Part shown: positions 58,422 through 64,000 of the stretch, piece after piece
Layout: each line of letters starts with the position of its first letter
Position numbering within the stretch: the stretch's first letter is position 1
Source: Malania oleifera
Taxonomy: Eukaryota; Streptophyta; Magnoliopsida; Santalales; Ximeniaceae
Assembly (NCBI RefSeq): GCF_029873635.1
Contig: NC_080423.1
Span: forward strand, 98,762,397-98,826,396
Direction: 5' to 3'
Length of the DNA: 64,000 bases
Made by a program: the position numbers and the translations under genes
The notes under the pieces: model-generated
Database searches by the model: none
What the model was told of the DNA's origin: nothing
What the model saw: only the letters and a program-made list of their open reading frames with translations

Positions 58422-59344
58422 AATATAATACTGGGTATGGATTGACTGGCAGCCAACTACGCTAATATTAACTGTCATCTGAAAGAGGTGATATTCAGAC
58501 CACCAGGCGAGCAAGAATTCAGGTTCATGGGATCACAGGGAGTTCTCTGCCACAGTTAGTGTCATCTATGTGGGCGAGGAGATTACTCATGGATGGTTGT
58601 CAGTGGTTTATGGCCTTCGTAAAAGAGATGTCAGAAAATGAATTCAAATTGGACAATACACCCGTGGTTAAGGAGTTTCCAGACGTTTTTTTTCCAAAAG
58701 ATCTACCTGAGTTGCCTCCTGACTGCGAGGTAGATTTCGCTACTAATCTACTTTCCAGGACAACACCGATCTCTAAAGCCCCTTACCGAATGGCTCCATC
58801 GGAATTGGGATAATTAAAGGATTGGTTGCAGGATTTATTGAATAAAAGGTTTATCATACCTAGCGTTTTGCCTTGGGGAGCACCAGTGTTATTCGTAAAG
58901 AAGAAAGAAGGGTCTGTGAGAATGTGTATAGATTACAGAGAAATTAATAAGGTGAAAATCAAAAACAGGTATTCTCTACCCTGTATAGACAATTTATTTG
59001 ACCAACTTCCGGGTACATGGGTCTATTCCAAGATTGACCTTAGATCAGGCTACCACCAGGTAAAAGTTAAAGCAGAAGACGTCTCGAAGACAGTCTTTAG
59101 AACCAGGTATGGACATTATGAATTTCTAGTTATGTCTTTTGGTATGACGAATGCTCCAGCTGCATTTATGAATTTGATGAATAGAATCTTTCACCAGTAT
59201 TTAGATCAGTTTTTTGTAGTTTTCATTGATGACATACTAGTTTACTCAAGGAGCTTTGAGGAGCATGAAACGCATCTACGACTGGTACTTCAGATGCTCA
59301 GGGAAAAGAAGTTGTATGCCAAGTTTGGTAAATTTGAATTCTAG
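58422..59344 (+). pseudogene. Gypsy-2 protease end and reverse transcriptase
   Basis: Resumes the Gypsy-2 frame (ILGMDWLAANYAN...) exactly where 38172 broke off. [50 protein letters not shown], and the catalytic [11 protein letters not shown] intact. Stops at 58811-58813 and 59342-59344 (Trp codon changed to TAG). Confidence 0.85.
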
Positions 59345-60157
59345 CTGGAGAAAGTTGCGTTTCTGGGGCATGTTATATTAAAGGATGGAATTTCAGTGGA
59401 TCATAGTAAGATAGAGGTAGTGGTAAATTGGGAAAGGCCGATGAATGTTCAGGAGATCAGGAGTTTCTTAGGCTGGGGGGATATTACCATCGGTTTGTAG
59501 AGGGATTCTCAGGATTATCAGGGCCTTTGACGCTACTAAACAAGAAGAATGCTAGATTTGCATGGGATGATGAATGCTAGAAAAGCTTCCTGGAATTAAA
59601 ACAACGACTCATCACTGCACTAGTATTAACGATTCCATTTGGAGGTGATGACTATGTAATTTACAGTGATGCTTTTTTGAAAGGGCTCGACTGTGTATTG
59701 ATGCAGCATGATAGGATTGTATCTTATACCTCTTGATAGTTAAAAAAGTATGAAAAGAGCTACCTTACCCATGATATGGAATTGGATGCGGTGGTACACA
59801 CAATAAAGATTTGGAGGCATTACTTGTACAGTAAGAGATGTGAGATATTCTCCGACCACAAAAATTTGAAGTACTTTTTTCACTCAAAAGAAGCTAAACA
59901 TGAAACAAAGGAGGTGGTTGGAACTTATTAAAGATTATGGCTGCACTATTAGTTACCACCTAGGGAAAGCAAATGTGGTAGCTGATGCTCTGAGTAGGAA
60001 ATCAGTGGGACCAGCACTGGCAGCTATGGAGGTTCAACATCTGATCTTGATGGATTTGGAGAGACTCAGTATAGAGTTAGTAGAGAGTGATCCTCAAGCA
60101 TTTATTGTCAACTTAGTGGTGCAACCTACTTTACACAAAAGGATTAAGACCACTTAG
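59345..60157 (+). pseudogene. Gypsy-2 RNase H region
   Basis: YCHRFVEGFS-like start with an indel near 59475, then YSDAF(L)KGL..., and 59900-60157 with [20 protein letters not shown] and VADALSRKS. Several stops and shifts. Confidence 0.75.
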
Positions 60158-61515
60158 AGAGATGACGCAGAATTAGCAGAGCTGATAGCTAAAGTGCATA
60201 CGAACAAGGAAAGGAATTCAGTATTTCTGATGACGGGGCCTTGAGATTCCGTTCCAGGTTGTGCGTGCCTGCAGATATGAACATCAGGAGGACAATCTTA
60301 GAGGAGGCTCAGAGGTCCTTGTACACGTTTCATCTAGGCAGTACTAAAATGTATAGAGATCTGCGAGAGTCTTACTAGTGGAGTAGTATGAAGAGGGAAA
60401 TTACCGATTTTGTGCAGCAATGTCTGACGTGCCAGCAGGTAAAAGTTGAGCACCAGAGGCCAGCGGGCCAGTTGGAGCCGCTTTACATCCTAGAGTGGAA
60501 GTGGGATCATGTATCTATGGACTTCGTGACGGGTTTACCATCGGCACTACATGGTTATAATGTTATTTGGGTGGTCATTGATATATTGACGAAGACCGCT
60601 CACTTCATTCCTATTAAAGTCAATTACCCTATGGAAAAACTAGTGGAATTATATATTCAGGAGATAGTATGATCACATGGTGTCTCAGTGTCTATAATAT
60701 CAAACAGAGACCCACGTTTCATGTCACAATTTTGGAGGAGCTTGCAGGAGGTTCTGAGGTCTCAGTTATCTTTTAGCACGACATTTCATCCTCAGATGGA
60801 CGGTCAGACTAAGAGGGTGATTCAGATATTAGAAGATAAGTTGTAGGCGTGCGTGCTGGATTTTGGGGGTAATTAGACCTAGTATATGCCGCTAGTAGAA
60901 TTTGCATACAATAACAGCCATCAGGCCAGCATTGGCATGACACCTTATGAGGTGCTCTATGGTAAGAGACCTATGAGATGAGATGCGATGCGAGTGTTGG
61001 GACCAGAAATAGTGCAGCAAGCCTACGACAAAGTCCGGCTCATTAAAGAAAGAATCTGTGCAGCTCAGAGTCAACAGAAGAGCTACGCCAATACTCGCCG
61101 CTGAAAGTTGGAATTTGAAGTTGGGAACCATGTGTTTCTAAAGATAGTGCCATTGAAAGGAGTTATGAGGTTTGGGAGGAAGGGTAAGTTAAGCCCCAGG
61201 TTCATTGGCCCTTTCGAGATACTTGAAAGGGTGGGGTCAATTGCCTACCGGCTAGCTTTACCATCAGCTTTGTTCAAAATACATGACGTATTTCATGTTT
61301 CCATGCTGATGAAATATGTCCTAGATCCCTCCCACATGGTCAGTTATGCAGAGTTAGAGTTCAGAGATTCACTGGCTTATAAGGAGATACTGGTACAGGT
61401 TTTGGACAGAAAAGAACAAGAATTGCGCAGTAAGAAAATTCCTTTAGTAAATGTCCTGTGGAGAAATCACGCAGTGGAAGAAGCCTCTTGGGAGTTGGAA
61501 GAAGAAATACGATAA
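60158..61515 (+). pseudogene. Gypsy-2 integrase with chromodomain
   Basis: Zinc region with CLTCQQVKVEHQRPAG (frame 60388-60672), first Asp in MDFVTGLP. The second Asp is Asn (ISNRDPRF) and the Glu is Lys (GQTKRVIQ), so two of three catalytic residues are lost. The last frame (61108-61515) is open and holds GPFEILERVGSIAYRLALP and the chromodomain VLDRKEQELRSKKIPLVNVLWRNH. Confidence 0.85.
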
Positions 61516-61818
61516 AAATACCTGTACTTATTCAGTGGAGATCTGTACTAGGTGTACAAGTAAAGTAAATGTAGTATGGTTTAATTTTGTGAAAAACTAG
61601 ACGAAATATGTGTAAGTAGTATTGTAGGTTATAGAATAGGTAATATTTTGGTTTTGGGAGAAATTTTCTTTTATGTATATATTGTAATCTCTCAGGACCC
61701 TGAATGTAACCACAATATTCCTCCGCCACAAGTGAGGGTAAGTAATAAAATAAGTAGCCCATTTTCTTTAAAGGATGGTATCAATACAAATAGTAAATTT
61801 CAAGGATAAAATTTTTAT

Positions 61819-61837
61819 AAGGAGAGGAGAATGTAGG
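61819..61837 (+). other. Gypsy-2 polypurine tract and first bases of the 3' LTR
   Basis: AAGGAGAGGAGAA (61819-61831) then TGTAGG, the first 6 bases of the LTR, where a reverse solo LTR is inserted. The LTR resumes at 63964 with GACCCGAAG. Confidence 0.85.
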
Positions 61838-62428
61838 TGTCACGCCCTCAACCCGAAAATGGGACCCGAAGGTGAATTTAGGAACCTAATCTGTCTCTGT
61901 ATCAATTTTAAACATACATGATACAACATACAATGAGGGTCTGACCCCATGGGGTACACGGTTGCCCTGTATACATACACATGCCAATTCATACTCATCA
62001 GATACGCAACGAAATACGGTCTTTTATACATAAATGAAATCATACCAGAGTCTACACAATCTAGGACGTACATTCCCATAATTACAACACATACCCCAGG
62101 TGTCTACAAAAACCATCCTGACAACCTGGTTACCAAAACTCGTACCTAAAAAGGTACTAGCAGTAGCTATGACACCCCTGCTTCCGACTGCTAGGATGCT
62201 ACTTACCGCTACCTGAAGGCCCTAAAAAATATTGTACGTATGTTCGGGGCGAGACACCTCTCAGTAAGGAAGAAAACAGTTTATATCAGTGTGTGGCATA
62301 CTAGTGTAATTTACATACGTCATAACACTATGCATACGATACAATTTGAAACAATTCATACAGTTTCAAAGCAAATACATACAGTTCCAGTATTTTCACA
62401 AAAACCATTCCAGTTCATACGATACCCA

Positions 62429-62462
62429 ACATACATACATACATACATACATACATACATAC
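62429..62462. repeat. (ATAC)n microsatellite
   Basis: About eight ATAC units. Confidence 0.9.
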
Positions 62463-62464
62463 GG

Positions 62465-62790
62465 TCAGTCGTCACACTAGTTCGCAACTACACCAGGTCA
62501 CCTCGTCTCACAGCGATTACATTGCTACATACGCAACTACGCTGCGACGATCAAGGCCCAATGGTGAATCCATTGCATCATACGCAACTACACAAGGTCA
62601 CCTAGTCTCACAGCAGTTACGTTTCTACACATGCAACTATGAATATCTATGACTCAGGCCCAATAGTGAATCCATTGCTACATATGCAACTACACAAGGT
62701 CACCTAGTCTCACCCCAATAACATTGCCATGTGACAACTACGCTGCGACGACCTAGGCCCACTTTGAATCCATTACTACAAACGGTGTAG
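62465..62790. repeat. Tandem repeats in reverse solo LTR
   Basis: Units with CGCAACTACACAAGGTCACC...GTCTCACAGC...ATTACATTGC and GCGACGACCAAGGCCCAATGGTGAATCCATTGC, about 110 bp per compound unit, three copies. Equivalent sequence in the copy at 2402-4326 is much shorter (about 3000-3060). Confidence 0.75.
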
Positions 62791-63698
62791 ATCACACCTT
62801 CGGTGACTAGTCGAACCATACTGGTGATATTTCACACCCCGGATATAGAGCCGGCCACTCTCGGCGTACGGTAATTAGCCGCCACTAGCCAATTTCACAA
62901 AACTTGGAATCATTTTGGAACTCACGTCCCTATACATTTCAGCGTACGGTAATTAGCCACCACATAGCTGTTTCACAAATATCTGGAACAACATACATAC
63001 ATCCATACAAACATACCACACTTATTTGGTTTACGGAAAATCATATCGTTTACAAATTCAAGTATACAGTTTATGCAAATATGGATTACGGTCATCTCAA
63101 TAATACAGTTTAAACAAAACCAACAGTTTTCCAAATAAGTTAGAGATGATACCTGAAATCCCCAATTTTCCTGAAAAACTGTAACCCGAAAATCTCATAT
63201 TTTTACCTGATAGATTTCCCCAAATAAGTAGTCAAAACGTACATACGATCATAGCCTACAAGCTTACCGATCCTGATTTCAAAAATGGACTGATTTATAA
63301 AGAATTCCTGTACCTTAACTCGAAATCCAACTACGAACTCTACGATCCTCAAAACCACGAACCGAGACTCCAAAACCTACAAACCATAGTACTAAACATA
63401 CTTACAATCCGTACTACTACACATATACCGAATCAAAAATAAAAACCGAGCCTTACCTCGATTTTGGCCCGAAACTCGAAAACGCTCGAATCGAGATTCC
63501 GATCCACTAGAAACGTAGAGAATCCTTCGCTGATCCTCGCTGTCACTTTGGATTTGTGAATCCGACGAAAAACGGTAAAGGAATTGAAGAGAGAGAGAGA
63601 GAGCTTCGAAATCTAGAGAGAGAGAGAGGGAGAATATCCAAAACTTAGGAATGAAGAAACCCTAAATATCTCTTTTATAGACCTTTGATCCAAGGGAT

Positions 63699-63890
63699 TT
63701 CGTCGATGAATTGGTCTTCTCGTCAAAGAAGTCTTCATAAAATTCATCGACGAACCGGTGGCCTCGTCGACAAACTCTAATATTTCCAATTTTACCACCT
63801 CTCGGCTTTTTCTCGTCGATGAGGCTCTAAGTTTCATCGACGAGAAATCTACTTCCTTCGTTGATGAATTCTGGCTTCGTCGACGAAGTC
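63699..63890. promoter_or_regulatory. Cluster of TTCGTCGACGAA-type sites
   Basis: Sites at about 63699, 63718, 63744, 63764, 63812, 63833, 63858 and 63877 (TTCATCGACGAAC, CTCGTCGATGAGG, TTCGTCGACGAAG). On the minus strand they precede the TATA-like site (CTTTTATAG region, about 63671). Confidence 0.65.
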
Positions 63891-63963
63891 TGTAGAATTC
63901 CCATTTTTCCCCCCTCTTCACATACTTAACCCGTACAACACAAATTTGGGTTCTTATAGTAGG

Positions 63964-64000
63964 GACCCGAAGAATTATAGTAATTAAATAATAAAAGAAA
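63964..64000 (+). mobile_element. Gypsy-2 3' LTR, continuing beyond the window
   Basis: GACCCGAAGAATTATAGTAATTAAATAATAAAAG corresponds to the LTR start of Gypsy-1 (GACCCGAAAAAAATGAAATTTAAATAATAAAAAGG). The window ends inside it. Confidence 0.75.

Larger units (their letters stand above)
61838..63958 (-). mobile_element. Reverse solo LTR inside the Gypsy-2 3' LTR
   Basis: 2121 bp flanked by GTAGG (61833-61837 and 63959-63963). Same family as 2402-4326: on the minus strand it begins TATAAGAACCC and ends GGGCGTGACA. Contains palindromes (63890-63699), GA tracts (63589-63628), a GTAAGG donor (about 63454), an (ATAC)n microsatellite (62429-62462) and tandem repeats (62465-62790). Confidence 0.88.

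Noticed and set aside
62240..62605. Open frame of 121 codons
   Set aside because: Runs through the (ATAC)n microsatellite and LTR tandem repeats; no protein family.

Overview
This is plant nuclear DNA, most likely from a eudicot. It is AT-rich, full of long-terminal-repeat (LTR) retrotransposons of the Ty1/Copia and Ty3/Gypsy (chromovirus) types, and carries a CACTA DNA transposon, a tRNA-derived SINE and one cluster of leucine-rich-repeat receptor kinase (LRR-RLK) genes with plant-type splice sites. No species can be named from the sequence alone. There is no bacterial gene, rRNA, true tRNA or CRISPR array.

Layout. 1-2230: non-coding, with an ATT-rich tract and a C-rich island. 2231-8524: decayed Copia element on the minus strand (Copia-B), with a reverse solo Gypsy-type LTR (2402-4326, 5-bp duplication TAAAC) in its left side. 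8525-about 16000: 5' LTR of Copia-B, split by a solo Copia LTR (8853-15392, duplication AGGAG), itself split by a 4.45-kb CACTA element (9899-14350, duplication TTT) that carries a broken exon resembling a plant PET100-like gene. 16252-18960 and 25219-27441: two copies of a 2.2-kb segment with LRR-RLK pseudogene pieces; between them lie a solo Gypsy LTR (20510-22706, duplication TTTTG) and a SINE (23514-23750, 15-bp duplication). 28323-32226: the best host gene, a two-exon LRR-RLK of the MIK2-like subfamily, on the minus strand, with one in-frame stop in the kinase domain. 34530-34712: a further N-terminal fragment of such a gene.

35858-64000 is a nest. Gypsy-2 (a chromovirus) was split in its protease/RT region by Copia-A (38173-58421). 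Copia-A was later hit by a reverse solo Copia LTR in its RT/RNase H region (44578-46567) and by Gypsy-1 (48150-57045) in its 3' LTR. A later deletion fused the end of Gypsy-1 to Copia-A. The 3' LTR of Gypsy-2 was split just after its first 6 bases by another reverse solo LTR (61838-63958, duplication GTAGG).

The most unusual recurring signal is in the LTRs. Upstream of the presumed LTR TATA box, both the Copia and the Gypsy families carry clusters of 12-14-bp near-palindromes (Gypsy: TTCGTCGACGAA; Copia: a different version in each element, such as TCGGTCGACCGA or CAGTCGCCTGAA). Most are arranged as repeated sites at irregular spacing. Nothing in this window encodes an intact retrotransposon: every pol region has stops, frameshifts or lost catalytic residues, mostly of the kind expected from decay of methylated cytosine.
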